Assembly: GCF_037076565.1 (NCBI RefSeq) | Contig: NZ_AP029028.1 | Location: 2,976,001-3,040,000 of the forward strand | Origin: Herbaspirillum sp. DW155 | Lineage (GTDB): Bacteria; Pseudomonadota; Gammaproteobacteria; Burkholderiales; Burkholderiaceae_D | DNA: 64,000 nucleotides | Reading direction: 5' to 3' | Part shown: one piece after another, positions 8,244 through 16,649 of the stretch | Numbering within the stretch: the stretch's first letter is position 1 | How the letters are laid out: every line of letters starts with the position of its first letter | Program-made: the position numbers and the translations under genes | The notes under the pieces: model-generated | Told to the model about the DNA's origin: nothing | Databases searched by the model: none | What the model saw: the letters and a program-made list of their open reading frames with translations, nothing else

Positions 8244-9122
8244 TCAATGCGCCGGCAACGGAATCCATTCGGTCTCGCCCGGGATATCCGGGAAGACCTG
8301 CTTGTCCCGCTCATTCCAGGCTTGCTTGGCAGCTTCGATCTTGTCGCGCGAGGTCGAGACGAAATTCCACCAGACGAAGCGCGGACCATCCAGCGGCGCC
8401 CCGCCCAGGATCATGAAGACCGTCTCCCCCACCGCCTTCAGGGCCACTGCGGTACCCGGCGCCAGAATGGCCAGCGTGCCCGGCTCCATGCGTTCACCGT
8501 CCAGTGTCACCTCGCCGCGCACCACGTAGACCGCACGTTCCTGCACCTCGGCGGCAATCTCCAGTTCAGCCCCCTCGGTCGTACTGCCGGCCACATACAG
8601 CGTCGGGCTGGCAGTAGCGACGGGCGAGGTCACGCCGAAGGCGGACCCGGCCAGCACGTGCAGTCTGGCACCGCCGACCCGGGCTTCAGGCATGTCGTCC
8701 GAGGCGTAGTGGCGGAACAGCGGGTCGCCATCCTCCTGATCAGCCGGCAGCGCCACCCACATCTGCAGTCCGTGCACCGGTACCTTCTGCGCGCGGATGT
8801 CGTCAGGAATGCGCTCGGAGTGGACGATGCCGCGTCCGGCCGCCATCCAGTTGACCGCGCCCGGCGTGATGCGCTGGACCACACCCAGGCTGTCACGGTG
8901 CATCATGGCGCCGGAAAACAGGTAAGTGACCGTGGCCAGCCCGATGTGCGGATGCGGGCGCACGTCGCCCTCAGTGGTGCCGGCATCGAATTCCACCGGC
9001 CCCATATGATCGAAAAAGACGAAGGGCCCGACCGTGCGTGCAGCCGCCGCCGGTAGCAGGCGCCGGACCGGGAAACCGATGTCGCGCGTGAGGCCGTGGA
9101 TCTGGTGAAGAATATTGCTCAT
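8244..9122 (-). CDS. Pirin family protein (first of two)
   Basis: 292 residues, a double-cupin protein. The N-terminal cupin carries the pirin hallmarks FFDHMGPVEF, RPHPHIGLATVTYLF and GRGIVHSER, including the His/His/His/Glu metal site. Pirins bind Fe and act either as quercetinase-like dioxygenases or as redox-linked regulators; which applies here is unknown. AGGAGA precedes the ATG at 9122. It lies downstream of another pirin and a DoxX gene on the same strand, and the three probably form one operon. Identity between the two pirins looks moderate, so they are not a recent duplication. Confidence 0.88.
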   Translation of the reverse strand: MSNILHQIHGLTRDIGFPVRRLLPAAAARTVGPFVFFDHMGPVEFDAGTTEGDVRPHPHIGLATVTYLFSGAMMHRDSLGVVQRITPGAVNWMAAGRGIVHSERIPDDIRAQKVPVHGLQMWVALPADQEDGDPLFRHYASDDMPEARVGGARLHVLAGSAFGVTSPVATASPTLYVAGSTTEGAELEIAAEVQERAVYVVRGEVTLDGERMEPGTLAILAPGTAVALKAVGETVFMILGGAPLDGPRFVWWNFVSTSRDKIEAAKQAWNERDKQVFPDIPGETEWIPLPAH

Positions 9123-9199
9123 ATTGCTCTCCTGTGGCGGCGGGCACTTTACTGCGCCCACCTGCCTGGGTTCGGATGGAAGGATGGCTCAGGGATGCT

Positions 9200-10060
9200 T
9201 CAGAAGCGGCCGGCGCGGAAATCGTCGATGGCCGCTTCCACCTGTTCGCGGGTATTCATCACGAACGGGCCCCACTGCGCGATCGGCTCATTCAAGGGCT
9301 TGCCGGCGATCAGCAGGAAGCGGCTGGCCTGCTCGGCGCGCACCATCACACCAGCAGCACCGGGCACGTTGGACAGCACGGCCATACGACCGGCGTCGGC
9401 GGTGCGGGTCTCGCTGGCTTGCGCGCCCACGGCCAGCTTGCCTTCATAGATGTAGAGAAAGGCATTGTGCGTGGCCGGAACCGGCAGCTCCAGCGTGACG
9501 CCGGCTTCCAGCTTCACATCCAGGTACAGCGGCTCGGTGGTTTCCCGGCGGATCGCGCCGTCCACGCCAAAGGCGCTGCCTGCCAGCACGCGCACCTTCA
9601 CACCCGGCTGCGGTTCGGTTTCGGGAATGCCGGCCGAGGGGATGTCCTGGTAGCCGGGATCGGTCATCTTGTCCTTGCCCGCGAGGTTCACCCACAGCTG
9701 GAAACCGCTCATGAGCCCATTTTCCTGTTCGGGCAACTCCGAATGCACCAGGCCACGGCCGGCCGTCATCCACTGCATGCCGCCCGGCTCCAGCAAGCCT
9801 TCGTTACCGGCGTTGTCGCGGTGGCGCATGCGGCCGGCCAGCATGTAGGTAACGGTTTCAAAGCCGCGATGCGGATGGTCGGGGAAGCCGGCCAGGTAAT
9901 CGCTGGGCTCATCGGAGTGGAAGGCGTCCAGCATCAGGAACGGGTCCAGGCGGCGTTGCAGGTCGTGGGTCAAGACGCGGGTGAGGCTCACGCCGGCCCC
10001 ATCCTGGGTGGGGATGCCATTGACCAGGCGTTCGATCTGACGGGTATAGGGGGTGCTCAT
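9200..10060 (-). CDS. Pirin family protein (second of two)
   Basis: 286 residues, double cupin with the pirin pattern LMLDAFHSDEPSDY, FPDHPHRGFETVTYML and MTAGRGLVHSE, so the metal-binding His/Glu set is kept. AAGGAG lies before the ATG at 10060; the longer frame to 10087 has no better start. It sits between the DoxX gene (93 bases upstream) and the other pirin gene (77 bases downstream), consistent with a redox-stress operon controlled by the divergent LysR regulator (inference). Confidence 0.88.
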   Translation of the reverse strand: MSTPYTRQIERLVNGIPTQDGAGVSLTRVLTHDLQRRLDPFLMLDAFHSDEPSDYLAGFPDHPHRGFETVTYMLAGRMRHRDNAGNEGLLEPGGMQWMTAGRGLVHSELPEQENGLMSGFQLWVNLAGKDKMTDPGYQDIPSAGIPETEPQPGVKVRVLAGSAFGVDGAIRRETTEPLYLDVKLEAGVTLELPVPATHNAFLYIYEGKLAVGAQASETRTADAGRMAVLSNVPGAAGVMVRAEQASRFLLIAGKPLNEPIAQWGPFVMNTREQVEAAIDDFRAGRF

Positions 10061-10153
10061 GTTCTTTCTCCTTGGAAAGGCCCGCACTTCGCAGGTGCGG
10101 GCCGGTCATTCAATGCGCACGGACGGTAGCGCGAACTTGCGCTTGCGCCCGGA

Positions 10154-10549
10154 TCAGCGGCGTTCTTCCGGCTGGGCTTGCGGATCGATGGAGGACACCA
10201 GCAGCAGTGCGCCAATCAGGGCCACGTTCTTGAGGAAGTGGATGAGCTGGCCCTGGGCGGCAGCCCCTTCCAGGGTCCAGAACTGGTGTGCCGACAGGGT
10301 GGCGCCGACGGTAAAGAGCGCGATCACCAGCGACACCGGCCGCAGGCCGCGTCCGCTCATCAGCAGCAGGCCGCCGCCGACTTCGACCAGGATGGTGACC
10401 AGCACCGCCAGCGTCGGGACCGGCAGGCCCAGACTGGTGAAGTAGCCGACCGTACCGGCAAAGCCGACGATCTTGAAGATGCCCGAAATGACGAACAGGG
10501 AAGCCAGCAGAACGCGGCCGATACGGAAAGTGGTGAAGTTGGTAATCAT
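10154..10549 (-). CDS. DoxX family membrane protein
   Basis: 131 residues with four hydrophobic helices: residues about 10-30 (VLLASLFVISGIFKI), 45-65, 72-92 and 105-122. This is the layout of DoxX/YphA proteins, small inner-membrane proteins often linked to oxidative or thiol stress but without a settled activity. AGAGG precedes the ATG at 10549. The frame stays open to 10717, but without a comparable ribosome site. It is the first gene of the DoxX-pirin-pirin unit, divergent from the LysR gene. Confidence 0.85.
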   Translation of the reverse strand: MITNFTTFRIGRVLLASLFVISGIFKIVGFAGTVGYFTSLGLPVPTLAVLVTILVEVGGGLLLMSGRGLRPVSLVIALFTVGATLSAHQFWTLEGAAAQGQLIHFLKNVALIGALLLVSSIDPQAQPEERR

Positions 10550-10745
10550 GATAAGCCTCTCTATGTGGGGTGAACGACGTTGTTTGAGTTGTGATGCCGT
10601 GTTGCCTTCAATCTTGTATTGCCTGGCGCCAATGCGAAGCCTTCCTTGCCTCTTGCTCTGCCCGGTGATGCATTCGCTGCAGCCAGTGACGACAGAATAG
10701 GCAAAATCAGCCCTCACAAAAACTGATCATCTTTTTATAATCATG

Positions 10746-10760
10746 ATCTAAATTTTAGAT
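10746..10760. promoter_or_regulatory. Perfect 15-base palindrome, likely LysR operator
   Basis: ATCTAAATTTTAGAT fits the T-N11-A pattern of LysR-type binding sites. It lies in the divergent DoxX/LysR region, 34 bases before the LysR ATG. A second inverted pair, GATCAT (10725-10730) and ATGATC (10743-10748), and a TATAAT (10736-10741) are next to it. Confidence 0.55.
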
Positions 10761-10793
10761 ATAGTTGTCATTCCACCGGATATAGAGGGCCGC

Positions 10794-11732
10794 ATGAACA
10801 TTGAACGTCTGTCGCTGGATCAGTTGCGGGTCTTCGTGCAGGTCGCCGACAGCGGCAGTTTTTTGGCCGCCGCCCGCAAGCTGTCGCGAGCCCAGTCGGC
10901 GGTCAGCTATGCCATCGCCACGCTGGAAGACCAGCTCGGCGTGCTGCTGTTCGACCGCAGCGGCTACCGGCCCCAGCTCACCGCTCCGGGGGTGGCGCTG
11001 CTGGCCGATGCGCGGCAGGTGCTCGATCACGTCGATTCGCTGCAGGTGCGGGCCAATTCCTATGCGCGTGGGCAGGAACTGGAGGTGTCGCTGGCCGTGG
11101 ACGTATTTTTCCCCACCGATTGCCTGGTGGATCTGTTGCAGCGCTTTCGTCAGGCCTTCCCGGCGGTGACCGTGAGGCTGGAGGTGGAAGCCCTGGGCGC
11201 GGTGGCCGAGCGCGTCATCGATGGGCGCTCCATGCTGGGCATCCTGGGTACGCTGCCGACCACGCCGCCCAATCTGCTGCGCATTACGCTACCCAGCGTG
11301 CAACTGGTGGCCGTGGTCGCACCGGATCATCCCCTGGCCAGGATCAAGGGACGCATTTCCGAAAAGCTCTTGCAGCAGCAAACCCAACTGGTGCTTTCCG
11401 ACCGCAGTGAACTGACGGCACGCCAGGACTTCTCGGTGCACTCGCGCCTGACGTGGCGCATGAGCGACCTCGGCACCAAGCACGCCCTGCTGCGAGCGGG
11501 CATGGGCTGGGGCAACATGCCATTGCACGTAGTCAAGGATGATCTCGATGCCGGACGACTGGTGAGCATCAGTACCATCCACCATCCACCGCAGGGAGCC
11601 GAACTGCCGATCCAGTGCGTCTACAAGCCCGACCACCCCGCCGGGCCGGCGCTGTCGTGGTGGCTGGACTCGCTGTCAGCGCTGACGGCGCTGGCGCCAG
11701 GGAACGGCGCACGAGACACAAAACAAGTTTAA
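10794..11732 (+). CDS. LysR-family transcriptional regulator
   Basis: 312 residues. The N-terminal winged helix-turn-helix (about 5-64) contains GSFLAAARKLSRAQSAVSYAIATLE followed by LGVLLFDRSGYRP. An effector-binding domain follows from about residue 90. The gene is divergent from the DoxX-pirin-pirin unit with a palindrome between them, so that unit is its likely target, with autoregulation also likely. The effector is unknown. The C-terminus ends in a short disordered tail (GNGARDTKQV). Confidence 0.9.
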   Translation: MNIERLSLDQLRVFVQVADSGSFLAAARKLSRAQSAVSYAIATLEDQLGVLLFDRSGYRPQLTAPGVALLADARQVLDHVDSLQVRANSYARGQELEVSLAVDVFFPTDCLVDLLQRFRQAFPAVTVRLEVEALGAVAERVIDGRSMLGILGTLPTTPPNLLRITLPSVQLVAVVAPDHPLARIKGRISEKLLQQQTQLVLSDRSELTARQDFSVHSRLTWRMSDLGTKHALLRAGMGWGNMPLHVVKDDLDAGRLVSISTIHHPPQGAELPIQCVYKPDHPAGPALSWWLDSLSALTALAPGNGARDTKQV

Positions 11733-11807
11733 GCCGATAATGACAACTTATAAGATTAAGGCGATAAATACAAAAAACAAGATTTTTCTTATATTGTGAT
11801 TTTATCG
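11728..11807. promoter_or_regulatory. Operator-like repeats upstream of hipBA
   Basis: Two near-identical direct repeats, TTAAGCCGATAA (11729-11740) and TTAAGGCGATAA (11756-11767), start 27 bases apart. An inverted copy of the core, TTTATCG (11801-11807), lies inside the promoter spacer. They are a natural candidate for HipB autorepression; the assignment is inferred from position. Confidence 0.45.
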
Positions 11808-11822
11808 TTCTTGCCCTATATT
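11794..11822 (+). promoter_or_regulatory. Sigma70 promoter of hipBA
   Basis: TTGTGA (11794-11799), a 17-base spacer, then TATATT (11817-11822). It lies about 95 bases before the hipB ATG in an AT-rich block that stands out from the surrounding GC-rich DNA. Confidence 0.6.
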
Positions 11823-11917
11823 GCTCGTTGAGCGGCGTGACGTCTGCGACCACCCCGAACGGTAGATCACGGCCAGCTTCTGCCGCATCCTTGTCTGCTT
11901 GTCTTGATGGAGCCTTC

Positions 11918-12217
11918 ATGGCCAACGACTTTCCCATCAGCCTCTCCACCCAGTTGCGTGAGCATCTGCGCGCCCTGCGCAAGCAACAGCGCATGACCCA
12001 GGCCCAGCTGGGCGAGCGCGTCGGCGTGAGCCAGGCCCGCATTGCCGAGATCGAGGCCAATCCGGGCGCGGTCAGCGTGGAGCAGATGATGTTGCTGCTT
12101 TCCACCCTGGGCGCGAGCCTGAGACTGCACGTCCACACCAGCGATCAACCTGCACACGCAGCCGCAGAACCGGGTGCGCCCGCCTATATCCCGGCCAGAA
12201 AACAGGGCTCCTGGTAA
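11918..12217 (+). CDS. hipB: HipB-like antitoxin, XRE-family DNA-binding protein
   Basis: 99 residues. The helix-turn-helix at about 18-60 includes RMTQAQLGERVGVSQARIAEIEANPG. This is the antitoxin and autorepressor of type II HipBA modules. GGAG lies before the ATG at 11918; the upstream in-frame start at 11828 would overlap the promoter region. The stop TAA overlaps the hipA ATG (TAATG), so translation is coupled. The C-terminal tail (after residue 75) is Ala/Pro-rich and ends in GSW. HipB tails are known to matter for toxin control and degradation. Confidence 0.85.
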   Translation: MANDFPISLSTQLREHLRALRKQQRMTQAQLGERVGVSQARIAEIEANPGAVSVEQMMLLLSTLGASLRLHVHTSDQPAHAAAEPGAPAYIPARKQGSW

Positions 12218-13524
12218 TGCAGCTCAATGCCTGGATGAATGGCGAACTGGTCGGCACCTGGAGCGTGGACCGCCAGATGCACCGCTTCCGCTATGCGCCG
12301 CAGTGGGCGCGTTCGGCGCACTTCCGGCCGCTCTCGCTGTCCTTGCCGCTGACGGCTTCGGGCGAGCTGCGTGGCGACACGGTGCGCCATTACTTCGACA
12401 ATCTGCTGCCCGACAATGCCGACATCCGCGAACGGCTGCGCCAGCGCTATCGGCTGCCCTCCACCGGGGTATTCGACCTGCTGCAGGCGCTCGGCCGCGA
12501 CTGCGTGGGTGCGCTGCAACTGCTGCCGCCCGATCAGGAGCCGCAAGGCTGGCGCAGCATCGCCTGCGAGCGTCTGGATGAGGCGGCCATCGAGCAGTTG
12601 CTGTATGCCCTGCCCTTGTCCTCGCCGCCGGCCAGCGCCCAGGAAGATGCGCTGCGCATTTCAATTGCCGGTGCGCAGGAAAAGACTGCACTGACCTGGT
12701 ATCGCGGCAAATGGTGCCGTCCGCTGGGTGCCACCCCGACCACCCACATCATCAAGCTGCCACTGGGCTTGATCGGTGGCGTCATGCAGCGGGTCGATGC
12801 AGGGGATTCGGTCTACAACGAATGGCTGTGCTCGCGCATCCTGGCCGCCATGGGATTGCCGGTGGCACCGGCGCGGGTGGAACATTTCGGGCGTCATACC
12901 GTGCTGGCGGTGGAGCGCTTCGACCGCATCAGGATGAAAGACGGCTGGATCGCCCGCCTGCCGCAGGAAGATTTCTGCCAGGCCTTTGGCCTGCCACCGA
13001 CCCTGAAATATGAAAGCCAGGGCGGGCCGGGCCTGGCGCAATGCCTGGGCCTGCTCAATGCCAGCAGCCAGGCGGGCGACAAGACCTACTTCCTGCTGGC
13101 GCAACTGGCCTTCTTCCTGCTGGCCGCCACCGATGGCCACGCCAAGAATTTCTCGCTGCACCTGCATGCGGGTGGCCGCTATGAAATGACGCCGCTCTAT
13201 GACGTGCTGTCGATGTGGCCCTACTTCGGCAAAGGCCCCAATCAGTTCCGCGCGCGCCAGGCCGGTCCGGCCATGATGCTGCGCGGGCGCAATCCACATC
13301 GGCATTTCCATACCATCGAAGCGCGTCACTGGCGGCAACTGGCCCTGCAACAAGGCGGCGAACCGGTGTGGCAGGCCATGCTCGCGCTGGTGCACGGTGC
13401 AGGCGATGCCCTGGATGTGGCCGAAGCCGAATTGCCGGCGGACTTCCCCGCCCGCACCTGGGAGCGCATCAGCCAGGGCGTGCGCAGCCACCAGGAGCGC
13501 TTCCTGCGGGGTGCAGTGCAGTAG
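12217..13524 (+). CDS. hipA: HipA-like serine/threonine kinase toxin
   Basis: 435 residues, close to the usual length of HipA (about 440). The couple-hipA region is at 1-100 (HYFDNLLPDNADIRERL). The Gly-rich loop SIAGAQEKTAL carries the autophosphorylated serine position. The kinase motifs are VERFDRI and ATDGHAKNFS with catalytic Asp/Asn. Known HipA proteins phosphorylate glutamyl-tRNA synthetase and cause growth arrest; whether this one does is inferred. All key motifs are present, so the toxin looks intact. It is coupled to hipB by a 1-base overlap. Confidence 0.9.
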   Translation: MQLNAWMNGELVGTWSVDRQMHRFRYAPQWARSAHFRPLSLSLPLTASGELRGDTVRHYFDNLLPDNADIRERLRQRYRLPSTGVFDLLQALGRDCVGALQLLPPDQEPQGWRSIACERLDEAAIEQLLYALPLSSPPASAQEDALRISIAGAQEKTALTWYRGKWCRPLGATPTTHIIKLPLGLIGGVMQRVDAGDSVYNEWLCSRILAAMGLPVAPARVEHFGRHTVLAVERFDRIRMKDGWIARLPQEDFCQAFGLPPTLKYESQGGPGLAQCLGLLNASSQAGDKTYFLLAQLAFFLLAATDGHAKNFSLHLHAGGRYEMTPLYDVLSMWPYFGKGPNQFRARQAGPAMMLRGRNPHRHFHTIEARHWRQLALQQGGEPVWQAMLALVHGAGDALDVAEAELPADFPARTWERISQGVRSHQERFLRGAVQ

Positions 13525-13527
13525 GCA

Positions 13528-14544
13528 TTAGGACGCTGCGAAACGCTCGCGGTACTGGCCGGGACTCACTCCCAGCTGACGCAGGAACACCCGGCGCAGG
13601 TTCTGTTCCTCCCCATAGCCGGACTGGCTGGCGATACGCTTGAGCGGCAAGCGGGTCTCTTCCAGCGCACGCCGCGCTGCTTCCAGCCGCATCAGCTCGA
13701 CCGTGCGCGCCGGCGTACGGCCGGTCTCGGCCACGTACAGCCGCGCGAAGGTGCGCGGACTCATGTTGGCCTGGCGGGCCAGATTCTCCACCCGCAAGTC
13801 CGCCCCCAGATTGGCGGCGATCCATGCGTGCAACTCGACGAAGCGCCCGGCCCCGGCCGTCTGCGAGGCCAGCGGATGACTGAACTGGGACTGTCCTCCC
13901 GGCCGCTTGATGAACATGACCAGCTGACGCGCCGTCGCAATGGCAGCCACGTGCCCCAGGTCCTGCTCCACCAGCGCCAGAGTCAGATCGATGCCGGCCG
14001 TGACACCGGCCGAGGTCCATATCCGCCCCTGGCGGATGTAGATCGGCTCGCCATCCACCTCCAGCGCGGGATAGCGCCGCTGCAACTGCTCGACCGAGCC
14101 CCAGTGCGTGGTCACCCGCAAGCCATCCAGCACCCCGGCCTCAGCCAGGTGGAAGGCGCCGGTGCAGACCGAACAGACGCGCTGGGCCAGGGGTGCGGCC
14201 CGGCGTATCCACGCTACCAGGGCGGTATCGATGCAGAAGGTCTCGCCCAGGCTGCCACCGGGCGAGATCAGCGTATGCAGGCCATCGGCGGCCAGCAACG
14301 CCTCCAGCTCGGACAGGGCCTGCGTCAACACCGGCAAGCCCGCGCTGGTGAGCACCGCCCCGCCCTGCGCAGACGCCACGTGCAGGCGATAGACCTCACG
14401 CTCCTGCAGGCGGTTGGTGGTGGCCAGCGCCTGCAGCGGTCCGGACAGGTCCAGCAGGTTCATGCCGGCATAGGCGAGCAGGACCACATTGCGCGGCGCC
14501 TGCGGGGAGGGAGTGGGAGTCATGTCGGGCGGCACTGAAATCAT
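13528..14544 (-). CDS. GlxA-family transcriptional regulator (DJ-1/PfpI plus AraC)
   Basis: 338 residues. The N-terminal amidase-like DJ-1/PfpI domain is at about 15-185, with the nucleophile-elbow-like cysteine in VCSVCTGAFHLAEAG. The C-terminal AraC helix-turn-helix is at about 230-330 (NMSPRTFARLYVAETG and SGYGEEQNLRRVF). It is a DNA-binding regulator whose N-terminal domain probably senses a small molecule. It follows the MFS gene by 9 bases on the same strand, so the two are co-transcribed. It is convergent with hipA, with 3 bases between the stops. The ATG at 14523 is a possible alternative start. Confidence 0.85.
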   Translation of the reverse strand: MISVPPDMTPTPSPQAPRNVVLLAYAGMNLLDLSGPLQALATTNRLQEREVYRLHVASAQGGAVLTSAGLPVLTQALSELEALLAADGLHTLISPGGSLGETFCIDTALVAWIRRAAPLAQRVCSVCTGAFHLAEAGVLDGLRVTTHWGSVEQLQRRYPALEVDGEPIYIRQGRIWTSAGVTAGIDLTLALVEQDLGHVAAIATARQLVMFIKRPGGQSQFSHPLASQTAGAGRFVELHAWIAANLGADLRVENLARQANMSPRTFARLYVAETGRTPARTVELMRLEAARRALEETRLPLKRIASQSGYGEEQNLRRVFLRQLGVSPGQYRERFAAS

Positions 14545-14553
14545 GGTCCGATC

Positions 14554-15795
14554 TTAGCGCAGCCCGGCTGCCAGCGCCGTACGGCCGGCGCGCCGGGCCC
14601 ACATCCAGCGCAGCGTCACCAACGCCGACAGCAGCAGTACCGGCAGGATGGCTGCATTGAGCGTGGCCCAACCGAAGCGCGCCAGCAAGGGACCGGCGCC
14701 CAGCGTGGCCAGGGCGGTCGCGGCGTAGCGCATCAGCTCGGCCAGGCCTTGGGTCTTGGCGCGTTCGGCGGGCGTGTAAGACTGCGCCAGCAGCGTAGTG
14801 CCGCCGACGAACATGAAATTCCAGCCCACACCCAGCAGCAGCAAGGCCACGTAGAAGGCGGGCAAGGTCGTCGATTGCATGGCGATGAGGGCGCAGCCAA
14901 GATTCATCCCCAGCCCGGCCAGCAGGACAGGGCCCAGGCCGATGCGCTGGATCAGGCGCCCGGCAAAGAACGAAGGCGCATACATGCCCACCAGATGCCA
15001 CTGGATGATGGCCGCGCCATCGTCGATACCGTGATGGCAGGCCACGGCGGCCAGGGGTGCAGCCGTCATGATGAACATCATCACCATGGAGCCGGCGACA
15101 TTGTTGGCCACCGAGGCCATGAACACCGGCGTACGCGCAATGACTGTCAAGGGCCGGGCCGGTGCGGGCTCGGCCTGGGACGGTGCCGCGGCCGCAGGCT
15201 CGCGCTGATCCCGATAGAACAAGACCAGCACCAGTACCGACAGCAAGCCCATGCCCGCCACCACCAGATAGGCCCCCGCAAACAGCGCCGTGGGAAACCA
15301 GTCCTTGCTCCAGGCCGCCAGCGCCGGACCGACCAGGGCCGCGATGACACCCCCGGCGAGGACGGTGGAAATGGCGCGGCTCTTGGCCGGCTCGTCCACC
15401 GCGTCGGCCGCGGCCAGCCGGTAATACTGGGCAAAGGCCTGGAACACCCCTACCAGCGCGGTGCCGACACAAAAGCTCCAGAAATGGGCATGCCAGACCG
15501 ACCACACCGAGATCAGCCCGCCCACGCAGCAACTGGCCGCCCCCAGGACAAAGGACCAGCGCCGGCCCAGGCGCTGGATCAGGAAGGCGGCAAACCATGT
15601 CACCACGGCACCGGCCACCGTGATCAGGGCAAACGGCAAGGTCGCCAGCGCCTTGTCCGGGGCCAGTTGCCAGCCGGTCAGGGCAGTCAAGGTCAGGTCG
15701 ATCGAGATGGCGCAGGTAAACAGGCCCTGGCACAGGGCCAGGATGGCGGCATTGCGGCTACCGCCATCACGATGGAAGGACAAGGAGGGGCGCAT
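14554..15795 (-). CDS. MFS transporter
   Basis: 413 residues with about 12 transmembrane helices in two halves joined by a polar loop (about residues 195-215, Ala/Pro-rich). The motif FLIQRLGRRWS after helix 2 fits the MFS loop 2-3 signature. GGAG precedes the ATG at 15795; the frame extends to a TTG at 15816 without support. The substrate is unknown. It shares an operon with a GlxA-type regulator, suggesting regulated export or uptake of a small molecule. It is divergent from the isochorismatase-like gene. Confidence 0.85.
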   Translation of the reverse strand: MRPSLSFHRDGGSRNAAILALCQGLFTCAISIDLTLTALTGWQLAPDKALATLPFALITVAGAVVTWFAAFLIQRLGRRWSFVLGAASCCVGGLISVWSVWHAHFWSFCVGTALVGVFQAFAQYYRLAAADAVDEPAKSRAISTVLAGGVIAALVGPALAAWSKDWFPTALFAGAYLVVAGMGLLSVLVLVLFYRDQREPAAAAPSQAEPAPARPLTVIARTPVFMASVANNVAGSMVMMFIMTAAPLAAVACHHGIDDGAAIIQWHLVGMYAPSFFAGRLIQRIGLGPVLLAGLGMNLGCALIAMQSTTLPAFYVALLLLGVGWNFMFVGGTTLLAQSYTPAERAKTQGLAELMRYAATALATLGAGPLLARFGWATLNAAILPVLLLSALVTLRWMWARRAGRTALAAGLR

Positions 15796-15904
15796 GGATT
15801 TGCTCCGGAAGGTCAATGATGGAAAAATTGTCGAATTCCCACCCGCTTGGCGTCAATGACACAAGACCTTCAATTTCTGCCAAGCCCTTCATGAACAGGT
15901 CCCC

Positions 15905-16435
15905 ATGCTGATACAGGCCCATCAATCCGCCCTGCTGGTCATCGATCCGCAGGAAAAACTCTTGCCCGCCATCCATGAGGGCCAGGCAGTACTGGCGCAG
16001 ATCGTGCGCATGGCCCGCATCGCCCGCCTGCTGGAGCTGCCCGTCATCGCCACCGAGCAGATGCCCGACAAGCTGGGCCACAATCATCCCGATATCGTGC
16101 AGCTGTGCGATGCACCCTTGTCCAAACAGCACTTCGATGCCTGTGCAGATGGCTTGCTGGCGATGATCCCGCCGAGCGTGCGGCAGATCGTCATTGCCGG
16201 CTGCGAAGCCCACATCTGCGTGCTGCAGACGGCGCTTTCCCTGCTGCAACAGGGTTATCGTGTACTGCCTCTGCTGGAAGCCTGCGGTTCGCGCCGCCCG
16301 CTCGATCGTGACGCCGCCTTCGAGCGCTTGCGCGCGGCAGGCGCCACGCCGGTGACGTTGGAAATGGTGGCCTATGAGTGGCTGCGCGAGAGCGGACATC
16401 CGCAGTTCCGTGCAGTGCTGAAGCTGGTGAAATAG
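15905..16435 (+). CDS. Isochorismatase-like cysteine hydrolase
   Basis: 176 residues. The cysteine-hydrolase triad positions are visible: Asp14 (VIDPQE), Lys74 (LSKQHF) and Cys105 (EAHICVLQTAL), with the cis-peptide region before Cys105. The fold and size match YcaC-like amidohydrolases, which hydrolyse simple amides or isochorismate-like substrates; the substrate here is unknown. AGGT lies before the ATG. The gene is monocistronic and divergent from the MFS gene. Confidence 0.85.
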   Translation: MLIQAHQSALLVIDPQEKLLPAIHEGQAVLAQIVRMARIARLLELPVIATEQMPDKLGHNHPDIVQLCDAPLSKQHFDACADGLLAMIPPSVRQIVIAGCEAHICVLQTALSLLQQGYRVLPLLEACGSRRPLDRDAAFERLRAAGATPVTLEMVAYEWLRESGHPQFRAVLKLVK

Positions 16436-16649
16436 CCCGGCTGCGCAAGCGTAACCAAAAAGCAAGCTTGGCCTTGCTCTGATGAAAGTTTTGATTCGTC
16501 GCGCTGCTGATGCGTTTCACAGCTAAAAACTGTGGTAAAAGTAACGAAAAAATCGCAGCGCGGCCGCATGACAATGTGGCGCATCACATATCATCACGCC
16601 AAGCCCTGGCCAGCCGACGCAGCCACAACACAGAGGAAATCCAACGCTT

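Noticed and set aside
16436..16649. FNR box in front of the fnr-like gene
   Set aside because: TTGATT occurs near 16491 but the matching ATCAA half at the proper distance is missing.
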